DNA from: Farysia itapuensis
Taxonomy: Eukaryota > Basidiomycota > Ustilaginomycetes > Ustilaginales > Ustilaginaceae
Length of the DNA stretch: 28,547 bases
Direction: 5' to 3'
NCBI GenBank assembly: GCA_023212645.1
Contig: JALBYC010000048.1
Location: 1 to 28,547, forward strand
Part shown: positions 1 through 12,016 of the stretch, piece by piece
How the letters are laid out: each line of letters starts with the position of its first letter
Numbering within the stretch: position 1 is the stretch's first letter
Notes under the pieces: model-generated
The model's database searches: none
What the model saw: the letters and a program-made list of their open reading frames with translations, nothing else
Told to the model about the DNA's origin: nothing
Translations under genes and position numbers: made by a program

Positions 1-77
1 AAAAAAAAAAAATAACTATAATTAAATTCCCTTGTATTAATGATTATAAAAGCTAGTATAGTTTAATTGGTAAAACT
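1..77. repeat. Terminal redundancy, first copy
   Basis: These 77 bases, an A12 run through the first part of tRNA-Gly, are identical to the last 77 bases of the window. The exact match shows that the contig closes on itself as a circle of 28,470 bp. A length of 77 is what a de Bruijn assembler with k=77 leaves at the ends of a circular contig (inference). It is not a biological repeat, and the genes in it should be counted once. Confidence 0.95.
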
Positions 78-123
78 TAGGACTTCCACTCTTATGTTTT
101 CGGTTCGAGTCCGAATACTAGTA
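52..123 (+). tRNA. trnG: tRNA-Gly (UCC)
   Basis: Full cloverleaf: acceptor GCTAGTA/TACTAGT, D-stem GTTT/AAAC, anticodon stem TAGGA/TCTTA around loop CTTCCAC (anticodon TCC), T-stem TTCGG/CCGAA. It should read all GGN codons. That includes the GGA reached after the three proposed +1 frameshifts, and the GGT that precedes AGG in nad2 and nad5. Confidence 0.93.
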
Positions 124-170
124 TAAATATGCTAAATGAAAAATTTAAGCCCTGTATTTTAATAAAAGTA

Positions 171-1671
171 ATGCTATCTATTGGAATTTTCACAATACTA
201 GTAGCTATTCCTATTTTTTCCTCTAAAATTAATGCTAATATATGAAATCGTATTACTACTATAATTCTTTTTTACTCTGCTCTAATTTCTCTTAATGGTC
301 TACATATAGAGTCTATAGCTTCCGGAGTTGGAATTTTTAGTGGACTATTTACTGTTAATATTATTAATATATCAACTGAAATTTTCATACTATTTATTGG
401 TTGTATAATTCTTCTTGGTTGAGCTCCAATAAATAATCGAAATATAATGTCGAATATTAGTAATGTTCCTACTATTTCTGAATATTCTATTATAATTATA
501 TTCACTTGTATGGGTGCTACTATACTAATTAGTAGTTCTGATATAATTAGTATATATCTAAGCCTAGAACTACAAAGTTTTGCAGTTTATATTATAGCAA
601 CAATATATCGTAATTCAGAATCAGCTACAAGTGCTGGACTAAAATATTTTCTACTTGGTAGGACTATCATCAGCTTTTATTCTACTTGGTACTGCTATTA
701 TTTATTCTTATACAGGTATAACTCAATTTGAAAATATTTATAGTCTAATTCAAGTAAATCTATTTAATATAAATGATGGTATTACTTGAGGAATGCTATT
801 TATTGGTGTTGGTTTTCTATTTAAAGTAGCAGCTGCACCACTTCATAATTGAGCTCCTGATGTTTATGATGGTGTACCTACTATTATTACTATATGGCTA
901 ACTACAATACCTAAAATTTCTCTTCTTATTTTTCTTCTAGAAATTCAATCAGGAATGCAAGGTAATTATAATAGTCTAAGTATAATAATTAATTCTGTTG
1001 ATTTTGATATTTGAAAAAATCTTCTACTAATTTGTAGTATAATTAGTCTAATTATTGGTACTATTGTTGGACTTAGCCAATATCGAATTAAACGACTTTT
1101 TGCTTATAGTACAATTAGTCATATTGGATTTATACTACTAGCACTATCAATAAATACTGAACAATCAGTAGAATCATTTATTTTCTATATTGCTCAATAT
1201 TCAATTACAAATATTAATCTATTTCTAATTCTACTAGCTTTTGGATATATTAATAAAATTAAAGATATTGAATTTATTCATGAACTTCAAGGTCAATTTA
1301 AAATTAATCCACTACTAGCAATTAGTATAAGTATTTGTCTATTTTCAATAGCAGGAATTCCACCAATAATAGGATTTTTTGCAAAACAAATGGTACTTTA
1401 TTCAAGTATACAAAATGGATATTATTTTATATCTATTATTGCTATTATTGTAAGTGTTATTAGTGCTTCTTACTATCTAAAAATTATTCGAATTATATTC
1501 TTTGATAATCCTATTAGTAATGATAATGATTATACTATTACTACTCAGATGAGTAATATTCATAGTTTCATAATTACTATTATTACTTTTGTAATTACTA
1601 TATTTGTAATTCAACCTAATATTATACTAAATAGCGTAACTCTACTAGCTCTTAATCTATTTACTAATTTA
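171..1671 (+). CDS. nad2: NADH dehydrogenase subunit 2, needs one +1 frameshift and ends at TTA
   Basis: Proton-pumping membrane subunit of complex I, about 499 residues. The reading frame from ATG 171 runs to an in-frame AGG at 660-662. Skipping A660 and reading GGA continues the protein as [15 protein letters not shown], the conserved fungal Nad2 text, and the frame then stays open with [18 protein letters not shown] and [10 protein letters not shown]. The next candidate stop is TTA at 1669-1671, which shares one base with the nad3 ATG at 1671. Reading TTA as Leu would add about 13 residues across nad3 before a TAA. An in-frame ATG at 129 is cut off by TTA 159-161, so 171 is preferred. All Leu codons are CTN; TGA is Trp. 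What is seen: frame and sequence match. Inferred: programmed frameshift and TTA termination. Confidence 0.93.
654..668 (+). other. Proposed +1 frameshift site in nad2 (CTT GGT AGG ACT)
   Basis: In frame the codons are CTT GGT AGG ACT; A660 must be skipped so that GGA CTA follows GGT. AGG is the hungry codon: no tRNA with anticodon UCU is found in the genome. The same 12 bases occur at the nad5 shift site on the other strand. Confidence 0.82.
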
Positions 1672-2054
1672 TGAATACAATTACTCTCTATTTCTTTCTT
1701 ATTCCTATTCTAACTCTTATTCTACTATTTGCTAATCTACTTCTTGCTGTACATCGACCTGATTCTGAAAAAGTTACTCCTTATGAATGTGGTTTTAGTG
1801 TTGTATATGGTCAAACACGTAATCCTTTCCAAGTATCATTCTATCTTGTTGGTATTCTATTTCTAGTTTTTGATCTTGAACTTCTTATAACTGTACCATT
1901 TTGTGTTAATATATATAAAACTGGTGCTTATGGATTTTGAATTTTTATTATTTTCTTTATAGTACTAACAATTGGTTTTGTATATGAAATTGGAACAGGT
2001 GCACTATATTTCACTGATCAACGAAGTTCTATTAATAAATCAACTGTTAAATTA
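1671..2054 (+). CDS. nad3: NADH dehydrogenase subunit 3
   Basis: Small membrane subunit of complex I, 127 residues if TTA 2052-2054 is the stop, or two codons more to TAA 2058-2060. The conserved core is present: TPYECGF, then the [16 protein letters not shown] helix. TGA at 1938 is read as Trp in GAYGFW. The ATG at 1671 overlaps the last base of nad2, the tight nad2-nad3 coupling seen in many fungi, where the junction is usually TAATG; here it reads TTATG. The tail is Asn/Ser/Lys-rich and ends with TVK before TTA. Confidence 0.95.
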
Positions 2055-2060
2055 ATTTAA

Positions 2061-2079
2061 TCCCCATTTTTTCTATTTA
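2061..2079 (+). terminator. C-run 3' motif after nad3
   Basis: TCCCCATTTTTTCTATTTA lies directly after the nad3 stop, between nad3 and the oppositely oriented tRNA-Lys. It is one of a set of sense-strand CCCC motifs found downstream of genes here. A role in RNA 3'-end formation is inferred only. Confidence 0.35.
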
Positions 2080-2151
2080 TAAGGATAGCTGGAATTGAAC
2101 CAACACGATTGTATTAAAAGTACAACACTCTACCGATTAAGTTATACCCTC
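2080..2151 (-). tRNA. trnK: tRNA-Lys (UUU)
   Basis: On the minus strand: acceptor GAGGGTA/TATCCTT, anticodon stem TTGTA/TACAA with loop CTTTTAA (anticodon TTT). It lies antisense inside an otherwise plus-strand block between nad3 and cox1. Confidence 0.9.
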
Positions 2152-2230
2152 TAATATAAATATAAATAGTAATTGTTTATAGGTATTATAAAAATTTTTA
2201 AATATTAATTACCTATAATTAAAAAAATAT

Positions 2231-2314
2231 GGACAAACTGCTATTGGAGAAGCTACGCGTTTGCTAATCGCTAGGAAATAAACATCCTTGGGAGTTCGAA
2301 TCTTCTTTTGTCCG
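2231..2314 (+). tRNA. trnS: tRNA-Ser (GCU)
   Basis: Acceptor GGACAAA/TTTGTCC, T-loop TTCGAAT and a long variable arm typical of tRNA-Ser. Anticodon GCT is set in a loop closed by GCG/CGC. It reads AGT and AGC, both used as Ser here; with G34 it does not read AGA or AGG, which fits the absence of those codons. Confidence 0.87.
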
Positions 2315-2472
2315 AATATATTAAAAAGTAAAAATTTATATAGTCAAAATAGATACAATAAATATAGGTATATTCTCAAACTCGTGTACGGGATCTTAAA
2401 TACTATATGAATATTTTTTAAGTAACTACCGACAATGAGCTTTGATACGGTACCTTTTTGTGTAGGTTAAGT

Positions 2473-5334
<2,862 letters not shown>

Positions 5335-5525
5335 GTTGAAAAATAAAAAAAAAAGAATATATAGTATTATTAAATCTAATAAAATAAATATTTTGTTAAG
5401 ATTTATAAAAAAGAAAGATTATGTTATTATCTAATCAAGAATACAAATCAAAATATATATTTTGAATTAATCCTTATTTGAGAAAATTTTAAGAATAATA
5501 CTGAAATTAATTATATTAAAAATTA

Positions 5526-5672
5526 ATGCCTCAAATACTACCTTTTTATTTTGTAAATCAAATTTGTTTTACATTTTTTGCTCTTTCTATTCTAATTTAT
5601 CTATTCTCTAAATATATTCTACCTGCTTTTCTAGAACTATTTATATCACGAATGTATATTACAACTCTTTAA
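5526..5672 (+). CDS. atp8: ATP synthase subunit 8
   Basis: 48-residue subunit of the Fo stator, starting MPQ and with the PFYFVNQ block, one membrane helix, and a C-terminal [14 protein letters not shown] segment with a basic MSRMYITTL end (ATA read as Met). The fourth residue is ATA, giving MPQML. Stop TAA. It precedes atp6, the common fungal order. The 191-nt spacer after cox1 is AT-rich with no gene recognised. Confidence 0.93.
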   Translation: MPQILPFYFVNQICFTFFALSILIYLFSKYILPAFLELFISRMYITTL

Positions 5673-5720
5673 TCCATATTAACTTTTTTATCTTTATAAT
5701 ATTTTTATATTATACAATAT

Positions 5721-5735
5721 ATCCCCATTTAAAAA
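5721..5735 (+). terminator. C-run 3' motif after atp8
   Basis: ATCCCCATTTAAAAA in the atp8-atp6 spacer matches the C-run motif found downstream of other genes. The role as RNA processing signal is inferred. Confidence 0.35.
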
Positions 5736-5798
5736 TCCTTATAAAAAAATTTATTGCTATATAAAATTAATATCCAATCTTTACAAAAAATTTTCTTT

Positions 5799-6566
5799 AT
5801 GAACTTTCTAATTTTCTCTCCTCTTGAACAATTTGAAGTATTTAGTCTTATTTCTATTAATATACCTCTATTTGGTTATATTAATCTAAGTCTAACAAAT
5901 CTTGGTCTTTATAGTCTTCTAACAGTATTTCTAGTAATTGCACTACATATTTATGGTTCAAATAATTTTAATCTAATTCCTAGTCGATGGAGTATTTCAC
6001 TAGAAAGTAGTTTTGCGTCAGTACTAAATCTTGTTAAATCACAAATTGGTGCTAAAAATGAAATCTATTTTCCAGCAATTTATTCACTATTTTTCTTTAT
6101 TCTAATTGCTAATCTTAGTGGTAATATTCCTTATGGATTTACTATTGGTACTTCTATTATTGTAAGTATTGGACTAAGTATAACTATTTTTGTTGGTGTA
6201 ACGATTCTAGGACTACGACTACATAAAGAACATTTCTTCTCATTCTTTGTACCTGCTGGAACACCTCTAGGACTAGTACCTCTACTAGTACCAATTGAAC
6301 TAATTTCATATCTAGCACGAGCATTCTCACTTGGAGTTCGACTTTTTGCTAATGTAACTGCTGGTCATGTACTTATGAAAATTCTAGCTGGTTTCCTAAG
6401 TCCTATGTTTACTTCAAGTGTTCTAGTTTCAATCCTAACTATTATTCCTTTTGTAATTTTCACAGGTATTATTGGACTAGAAATTGCAGTATCATTTATT
6501 CAATCTTATGTATTCTGTGTTCTAACTTGTTCATATATTAAAGATGCTACAATTCTTCATTCTTAA
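5799..6566 (+). CDS. atp6: ATP synthase subunit 6
   Basis: Proton-channel subunit a of Fo, 255 residues. Start ATG 5799 gives MNFLIFSPLEQFEVF, the fungal Atp6 beginning; upstream in-frame codons include TTG and TTA, so the start is not further up. The essential Arg lies in SLGVRLFANVTAGH, next to PIELISYLARAF. Ends AGLEIAVSFIQSYVF-like (here GLEIAVSFIQSYVF) then a short tail, TAA at 6564. All Leu codons read are CTN, unusual at this base composition. Confidence 0.96.
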   Translation: MNFLIFSPLEQFEVFSLISINIPLFGYINLSLTNLGLYSLLTVFLVIALHIYGSNNFNLIPSRWSISLESSFASVLNLVKSQIGAKNEIYFPAIYSLFFFILIANLSGNIPYGFTIGTSIIVSIGLSITIFVGVTILGLRLHKEHFFSFFVPAGTPLGLVPLLVPIELISYLARAFSLGVRLFANVTAGHVLMKILAGFLSPMFTSSVLVSILTIIPFVIFTGIIGLEIAVSFIQSYVFCVLTCSYIKDATILHS

Positions 6567-6724
6567 ATATACTTTTTTTATCCCTTTTATTCATTTTCTA
6601 ATTACTATTAAAGGTATCTAATATTAATATAAATAATCGTATTTATATTTCTTTAATAATATTTAAAAATTTTTAGATTATAATTGTTAACTAACTAATA
6701 ATATTTTAATAATAAATATAATAA

Positions 6725-6973
<249 letters not shown>

Positions 6974-7002
6974 TAATTGAAATCAATTATATTGTTTTAT
7001 TA

Positions 7003-7020
7003 TTCCCCATCTTTATATAG
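7003..7020 (+). terminator. C-run 3' motif after atp9
   Basis: TTCCCCATCTTTATATAG, 30 bases after the atp9 stop and 24 before tRNA-Leu. Close to the consensus TTCCCCATNTATAG seen after other genes. Confidence 0.38.
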
Positions 7021-7044
7021 GTAACTTTATTATTTTTAAATTAA

Positions 7045-7127
7045 GTGAACATGTTGAAATTGGTAGCCAAGTCGATTTTAGGAATCGGTAGTCTTAGACT
7101 GTGTAGGTTCAAATCCTATTGTTCACA
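7045..7127 (+). tRNA. trnL: tRNA-Leu (UAG), the only Leu tRNA
   Basis: Acceptor GTGAACA/TGTTCAC, anticodon stem TCGAT/ATCGG with loop TTTAGGA (anticodon TAG), long variable arm and T-arm with TTCAAAT. It reads CTN, which is every Leu codon in this genome. No tRNA-Leu(UAA) was found anywhere. Confidence 0.93.
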
Positions 7128-7158
7128 AAAATAAATAAAAAATAAAAATAATAATTCT

Positions 7159-7232
7159 GCATACTTAGCTAAATTGGTAAAGCGTCTAACTTCGGATTAG
7201 AAGATTTAAAGGTTCGAATCCTCTAGTGTGCT
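7159..7232 (+). tRNA. trnR: tRNA-Arg (UCG), the only Arg tRNA
   Basis: Acceptor GCATACT/AGTGTGC, anticodon stem TCTAA/TTAGA with loop CTTCGGA (anticodon TCG). It reads CGN. No tRNA-Arg(UCU) was found, matching the lack of AGA and AGG inside genes. Confidence 0.93.
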
Positions 7233-7400
7233 ATATAAAATATAAATACTTTAATAATATATATATATTAACTATTATTAATCAAAAAGAAAATAAAATA
7301 AAAACGAAGATAATCAAATGAAATTAGACTTTTATTAGGTATAATAATTTAAATAAAAAAAAAAAATAAAATAAATAAAAAGGGGAAAAATAAAAATTGT

Positions 7401-7474
7401 AGTCGGTAGAGGGACTCGAACCCTATCAATAATCCAGTATGAATGGAGTGGTTTACCAATTAGCCTATACCAAC
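7401..7474 (-). tRNA. trnM: tRNA-Met (CAU), copy 1
   Basis: On the minus strand: acceptor GTTGGTA/TACCGAC, loop TTCATAC (anticodon CAT), T-loop TTCGAGT. Its acceptor is fully paired, unlike the other CAU tRNA at 16643, so this is the better candidate for the elongator that would also have to read ATA. It ends the long minus-strand unit next to a CCCC run (7382-7385 on the complement). Confidence 0.88.
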
Positions 7475-7484
7475 TTAAAAGCAA

Positions 7485-7720
7485 TGGGACTTTTTAACTA
7501 AGCCGGAATTTTGTTTATAAAAAATAATAAAACTATAATAATACTGAAATATATTCTGCGTAAGCATTCAATATTTGGAGTAAATTAAGTAAAGAGATAG
7601 TTTTCAATAAATAATTTTCTGTAATTTTTCTCTATACATTTAGTATTTAAACATTACTTTAACTAATTTCGGACCTTTCTTAATTAACTAAAATCAATAT
7701 TTTCATTAATAAAGTCTTAC
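7485..7720 (-). ncRNA. rnpB: Probable mitochondrial RNase P RNA
   Basis: The gap between tRNA-His and tRNA-Met on the minus strand holds RNase P conserved words in the right order. They are AGAAAGGTCC (7680-7671, like CR-I), ACAGAAA (7622-7616, like CR-II) and ATTCCGGCTTA (7509-7499, like CR-V). AAG and CCG of the first can pair with CGGCTT of the last to form the universal P4 helix with a bulge, and GACTTT (7716-7711) pairs with AAAGTC (7493-7488) as a closing P1. The RNA would cut tRNA 5' leaders with nuclear-encoded protein. The ends are approximate. Mitochondrial rnpB is known from many ascomycete yeasts and few other fungi. Confidence 0.72.
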
Positions 7721-7728
7721 CTTTAATG

Positions 7729-7803
7729 GGGTGATACCTAGGATTTGAACCTAGACTTACGCTATTCCACAAATAGGTGCTTTACCATTAAGCTAGTACC
7801 ACC
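7729..7803 (-). tRNA. trnH: tRNA-His (GUG)
   Basis: On the minus strand: acceptor GGTGGTA/TATCACC, T-stem CTAGG/CCTAG, anticodon loop TTGTGGA (GTG) closed by CTAT/ATAG. It sits just upstream of the RNase P RNA and just downstream of nad5. Confidence 0.88.
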
Positions 7804-7804
7804 T

Positions 7805-7818
7805 CCTATAATGGGGAA
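7805..7818 (-). terminator. C-run 3' motif after nad5
   Basis: On the minus strand TTCCCCATTATAGG, about 50 bases after the nad5 TTA and against the 5' end of tRNA-His. It is nearly identical to the motif after nad1 on the same strand. Confidence 0.38.
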
Positions 7819-7867
7819 TAAAAATAAATTAGTAAATAAAAAAAAAATACATAGAAAATTAACTAAT

Positions 7868-9836
7868 TAATTTATTAATAAATACAAATGCAATTATAAT
7901 AACAAAAATTAGACGTACATCAATTGGAATTATTATAAATGGTATAAATAGAATTATAAAGATAACAATAATTGATACTGCTATATAAACAGCATAACTT
8001 GTAACTATTCCAGTATCAAGAGTAGAAATATTAAAACTAGTTTTATTAAGACTATTAGTGAAACCATATGGTCCAATTATTTCAATAATACCACGATCAA
8101 TAACTTTAGAAAGAATATAACCAAGTTTAAGACTAGAATTAATAATATAATGATTTACAATAACATCAACAAAATATTTTTGATTAAAGAATCGATATAC
8201 TGCAATACCAATTTTATTATCAGTAAGACTACTTATAAAATAAGATTGATTATTATAAAGATAAATAGAAAGACTAGCACCAATAATAGTAATAATTATT
8301 GGGAATAGTTTCATAATAATAGGAGAACCAAATTCAGCTTCAACTATATAAATATTATTAGGATGAGTAAATAGACTATTACCAAAAAAATCACTACCAA
8401 TACCAACGAAAAGATCTTTAGCAATATAACCAAAGAAAATAGCTAGGATAGATAGAATAGTTAGAGGAATTATAACAGTAATTGAAGCATCATGAACATT
8501 AGAATAAGTATTTTTATTAGCATTAGGATAAGTAAGGAATGTTAGACTAATAAGACGGAAACTATAAAATGCAGTAAGTCCAGCACTAATAGTACCAAAC
8601 CAATAAGCAATATAACCATGGAATAGGTATTGACCATAAGCAATTTCAAGAATAAGATCTTTAGAATAAAAACCAGTTAGTCAAGGAAGAGCTATTAGAC
8701 TTAGACTACCAATTATAATGGCAGTATAAGTGAAAGGTAGGAAACCAATAAGTCCTACCAAGTCGTCGTTGATCTTGTTGATCATAAGTAGCATGAAGAA
8801 CAGCACCAGCAGCTAGGAAAAGTAGAGCTTTAAAAAATGCATGATTTACAAGATGAAATAGTGCAGTATTATAAGAACTTAGACCACATGCTATAAATAG
8901 ATAACCTATTTGAGAACAAGTACTATAAGCAATAACTCGTTTAAGATCATTTTGTATTAGTCCAGTTGATGCAGCAAAAAAAGCTGTAATAGCACCAACT
9001 CAAGTAATAGCAATAAGTGCAGTAGGACCATACTCAATAAGAGGAGAAGATCGTAGTAGTAGATAAACACCAGCAGTAACTAGTGTAGCTGCATGAATAA
9101 GAGCACTAACAGGAGTAGGACCCTCTATCGCATCAGCTAGCCAAATATGTAGACCAAATTGAGCACTTTTACCCATAGCAGCAAATAGTAGTAGTAGTCC
9201 AATAACAGTAATAAGAGTTTCATTAATTATTGGAGCAATACTAAATACTGTAGAATAATCAAGATTACCAAAAATATAAAATATAGCAAAAAATCCAATA
9301 GATAGTGATATATCACCAACACGATTTACAATTAGTGCTTTTATAGCACTTTTATTAGCTTGAATTCGTGTAAATCAGAAATTAATTAGAAGATAAGAAG
9401 AAATTCCAATACCTTCTCAACCTACAAATATAATAAGATAATTATCACCAGCAACAAGAATAAGTATAAAAAATGTAAATATACTTAGATATGAGAAAAA
9501 TCGTTGATTATGTGGATCATTACTTATATAATCAATTGAGAAAATATGTACTAGACTTGAAACAATTAGTACTGGTATAAGTATTGAAACAGTAAGACTA
9601 TCAAATATGAAACCTCAAGAAATTTCTATAAGTTCAGAATCAATTCAACTTATTATATTAATTGAAACAGGACTATTACAGATACCAACTTCAAAGAAAG
9701 CAATAAGAGCTATAATAGTAGAAAGAATAATACAACTACAAGTAATTCAATAAGAACCGGTAACACCGATTTTACGTCCAAGTAGTCCAGAAACAATAGA
9801 ACCAAGTATTGGAATTATAATTATACAAAGATACAT
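7868..9836 (-). CDS. nad5: NADH dehydrogenase subunit 5, needs one +1 frameshift and ends at TTA
   Basis: Proton-pumping antiporter-like subunit of complex I, about 655 residues. ATG 9836 starts MYLCMIMIPILGS. The core is clear: [48 protein letters not shown]. At 8756-8754 an in-frame AGG follows CTT GGT; skipping its A and reading GGA gives [17 protein letters not shown], the conserved text, then [15 protein letters not shown]. The frame ends at TTA 7870-7868 (FVFINK), three codons before TAA. Several conserved Met positions are ATA (VGD-M, CSQ-M-GY, SL-M-ALP). No TTA, TTG, AGA or other AGG was met in the parts translated. It starts two bases after the nad4L stop. Confidence 0.93.
8748..8762 (-). 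other. Proposed +1 frameshift site in nad5 (CTT GGT AGG ACT)
   Basis: On the minus strand the in-frame codons CTT GGT AGG ACT must be read CTT GGT (A) GGA CTT to keep the conserved RRLGGLIGF. The 12 bases equal those at the nad2 site. The skipped base is the complement of T8756. Confidence 0.82.
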
Positions 9837-9837
9837 T

Positions 9838-10110
9838 TAATTCTTCAAGACTAATGTTTCCTCGTAGACGATAATAAGCAACTAGAATACCTAGTCCAAT
9901 AGCTGATTCAGCACCAGCAATAGTAATAATATAAAGACTATAAGTTTGTCCCAGAATATCATCAAAATTATAACTACTTACTAGAACAAGTATTGTAACA
10001 GATAGTAGTATAATTTCAATAGAAATAAGCATAAGAATAATATTTTTACGATTAAGAACAAAACCTAGTAGCCCAATTAGAAATAGAATTATAGATAGAT
10101 TAATAACTAT
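9838..10110 (-). CDS. nad4L: NADH dehydrogenase subunit 4L, ATA start and TTA stop
   Basis: 90-residue membrane subunit of complex I. Seen: GLLGFVLNRKNIILMLISIE, VSSYNFDDILGQ, and IAGAESAIGLGILVAYYRLRG, all typical. The frame upstream is bounded by TTA at 10113-10111, and the first possible initiator after it is ATA at 10110, so translation probably starts at ATA (read as Met). The protein ends NISLEE at TTA 9840-9838; one base later the nad5 ATG begins. If TTA were Leu, the frame would run 21 more codons inside nad5, using a TTG, before TAA. This mirrors the usual nad4L-nad5 junction in fungi. Confidence 0.92.
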
Positions 10111-10249
10111 TAAATTATTCCAGTTATGGATTATCCTTAAGGACTTTAAGATAAATTTTTAAATAACTATAAACTAGTTTAAAAGGTAATAAATAATTAA
10201 CTTTTATATAATAAGTAATCTTATTATTGGATTTTTTACTTTTATTTTT

Positions 10250-10322
10250 CGGGGATCACCTGATTCGAACAGGCATAGGCTAAATAGACAATTTAGTGCA
10301 TTACCAATTATGCTAGATCCTC
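10250..10322 (-). tRNA. trnD: tRNA-Asp (GUC)
   Basis: On the minus strand: D-stem GCAT/ATGC, anticodon stem CTAAA/TTTAG with loop TTGTCTA (GTC), T-stem CCTG/CAGG. The acceptor GAGGATC/GATCCCC has one mismatch. Discriminator G fits tRNA-Asp. A G6 run (C6 on the coding strand, 10326-10331) separates it from the rns 3' end. Confidence 0.87.
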
Positions 10323-10339
10323 TAAGGGGGGTAAAAATG

Positions 10340-11825
10340 TATGAAATCAATCAGCCGCAAGCTCACTTACGGCTACCATGCTATAACTTAGCGTTGGAAA
10401 TTATAAGACACTCCAAAAGAAGATAAATTAAATTAGTCATAATAATCATATTAATATATCTAAAAATTGAGAAATTTATAAAAAGTTATTAATATTGAGA
10501 ATTATTTTAGATTAGTAATTTATAACGCGAGTTCATGTCTTGATTTAATGGCCAACACTTGATAGACAGTTAGTATCTCCTGAGTTTATACTTCACCGTA
10601 GCGTAATTATCTACGATTACTTGGAATTCCTTATTCATGCAATCGAATTTCAGATTACAATCCTTATATTATCAATTTTATATGATTAGCTAAATATTTT
10701 ATTTTGCATCAATTTGTATGATTAGAGTAGCACGTCTATAGCCCATATTTCATAAGGGTCATAAAGGCTTATCTTAATCCCATTAATTAAATCTTTTTGA
10801 TTATAAATAATAATATAATATATTTTTAATATATATTAATTTATTATAGGGTTTGCGTTCGTTAACGGACTTAACCTAACATTTTACAACACGAACTTAA
10901 GATAGCCATGCAACACCTGTTAATTAAATAAATAATTAATTCAAGAAAAGGTAAGATTTTACGCGTGTTATCGTATTAAATAACGTGCTCCACTCCAGTT
11001 CCTCAAGACGGTCTAATCTTTTTGCTTTCTGTCTTGAAACAGTACTAACAAGGTGTTACATTTATAGCAGTTAGCTAACAAACTGATTTTTTATTAACCA
11101 ATTTGTAATGTAAATAGTTCACGGTTTAGACTACACAAGTATCTAATTTGTTTTGCTCCCTAAACTTTAATTTCTCAACGTCAATCTTTAATTGGATAGT
11201 TGCTTTCGCCATTAGTGTTCCAAATTATATAGTTAGATTTCACTCTTACTTAAAACATTCCACGATATCCTCTATTAGATTCTAGTTATTTATTTATAAC
11301 CGTCTACAAATCCTTGACACCTATTGAATTATTAAACGTTCGCCCAGTTCGTTTAACCGCGTCTGCTGGCACGATACTTAGATTGGACTTATAGTAAGGT
11401 AATGTCATTATCTTCCCTTATTACACTCTATTTAAAGAGTTCTGGTTAGCTGGGTCATTCTTTCGAACATTGCCCAATATTCTCCTCTGCTGCATGTTTT
11501 AATTAAATAAAACATTCTCGGTTATTCTCAAACCTATTGCGGACATTTTAACTTTCGTTATTATCTATCTGTCATTGGCTAGGTAAGACTATTAATACTT
11601 CCTACTACCTGCTAGATATTAAAGCTTATCTATAGTAAAGTTTTATTACTTTTTCTTTATATTATTATTATTTTATAATATACTAATAGGTTAATTACTT
11701 TAATTTTACTCGCCTGTACGCCAATAAATTCTTATTTTTTAATTTATTTAGACTTGCATGAGTTATACTACCAGAAAACGTTTTAACTTTGCCACGATTA
11801 AACAATTAATTCTTTATTATTATTC
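10340..11825 (-). rRNA. rns: Small subunit ribosomal RNA
   Basis: On the minus strand. The 3' end is seen at 10391-10341 as ATGGTAGCCGTA followed by GCGGCTGATT, the decoding-region end of 16S rRNA, without an anti-Shine-Dalgarno tail. The 5' part has TTTAATCGTGGC and TCATGCAAGTC (about 11760), matching the 16S start. Further conserved blocks lie between. The 5' end is estimated to within about 15 bases. No intron was recognised. AT-rich insertions such as 10800-10850 are expansion segments. Confidence 0.92.
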
Positions 11826-11916
11826 ATAATATAATATCTCATATATTACTTATTGGATCTAATGATCTATCATTTCTAATTACCTATATTTTTTATATAT
11901 TATTTATTAATTTCTA

Positions 11917-11988
11917 TTTGTTCTAGAGGAATTGAACCTCTGTAACATTTTTATCGGAAATGCATTCTAACCATTGAATTAAGAACAA
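11917..11988 (-). tRNA. trnI: tRNA-Ile (GAU)
   Basis: On the minus strand: acceptor TTGTTCT/AGAACAA, D-stem ATTC/GAAT, anticodon stem CATTT/AAATG with loop CCGATAA (GAT). It reads ATT and ATC only. No third CAU tRNA that could be a lysidine-modified tRNA-Ile was found, consistent with ATA being Met. Confidence 0.92.
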
Positions 11989-12016
11989 TTAAGGATATTT
12001 TAAAAAATTGTAATTA

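Noticed and set aside
129..170. Upstream ATG at 129 as the nad2 start
   Set aside because: TTA at 159-161 follows in the same frame. ATG 171 gives a normal N-terminus.
5754..5798. TTG at 5754 as the atp6 start
   Set aside because: The stretch contains TTG and TTA codons, absent from all genes here, and MNFLIFSPLEQF at 5799 is the conserved beginning. The same argument rejects the upstream TTG extension of atp9 at 6725.
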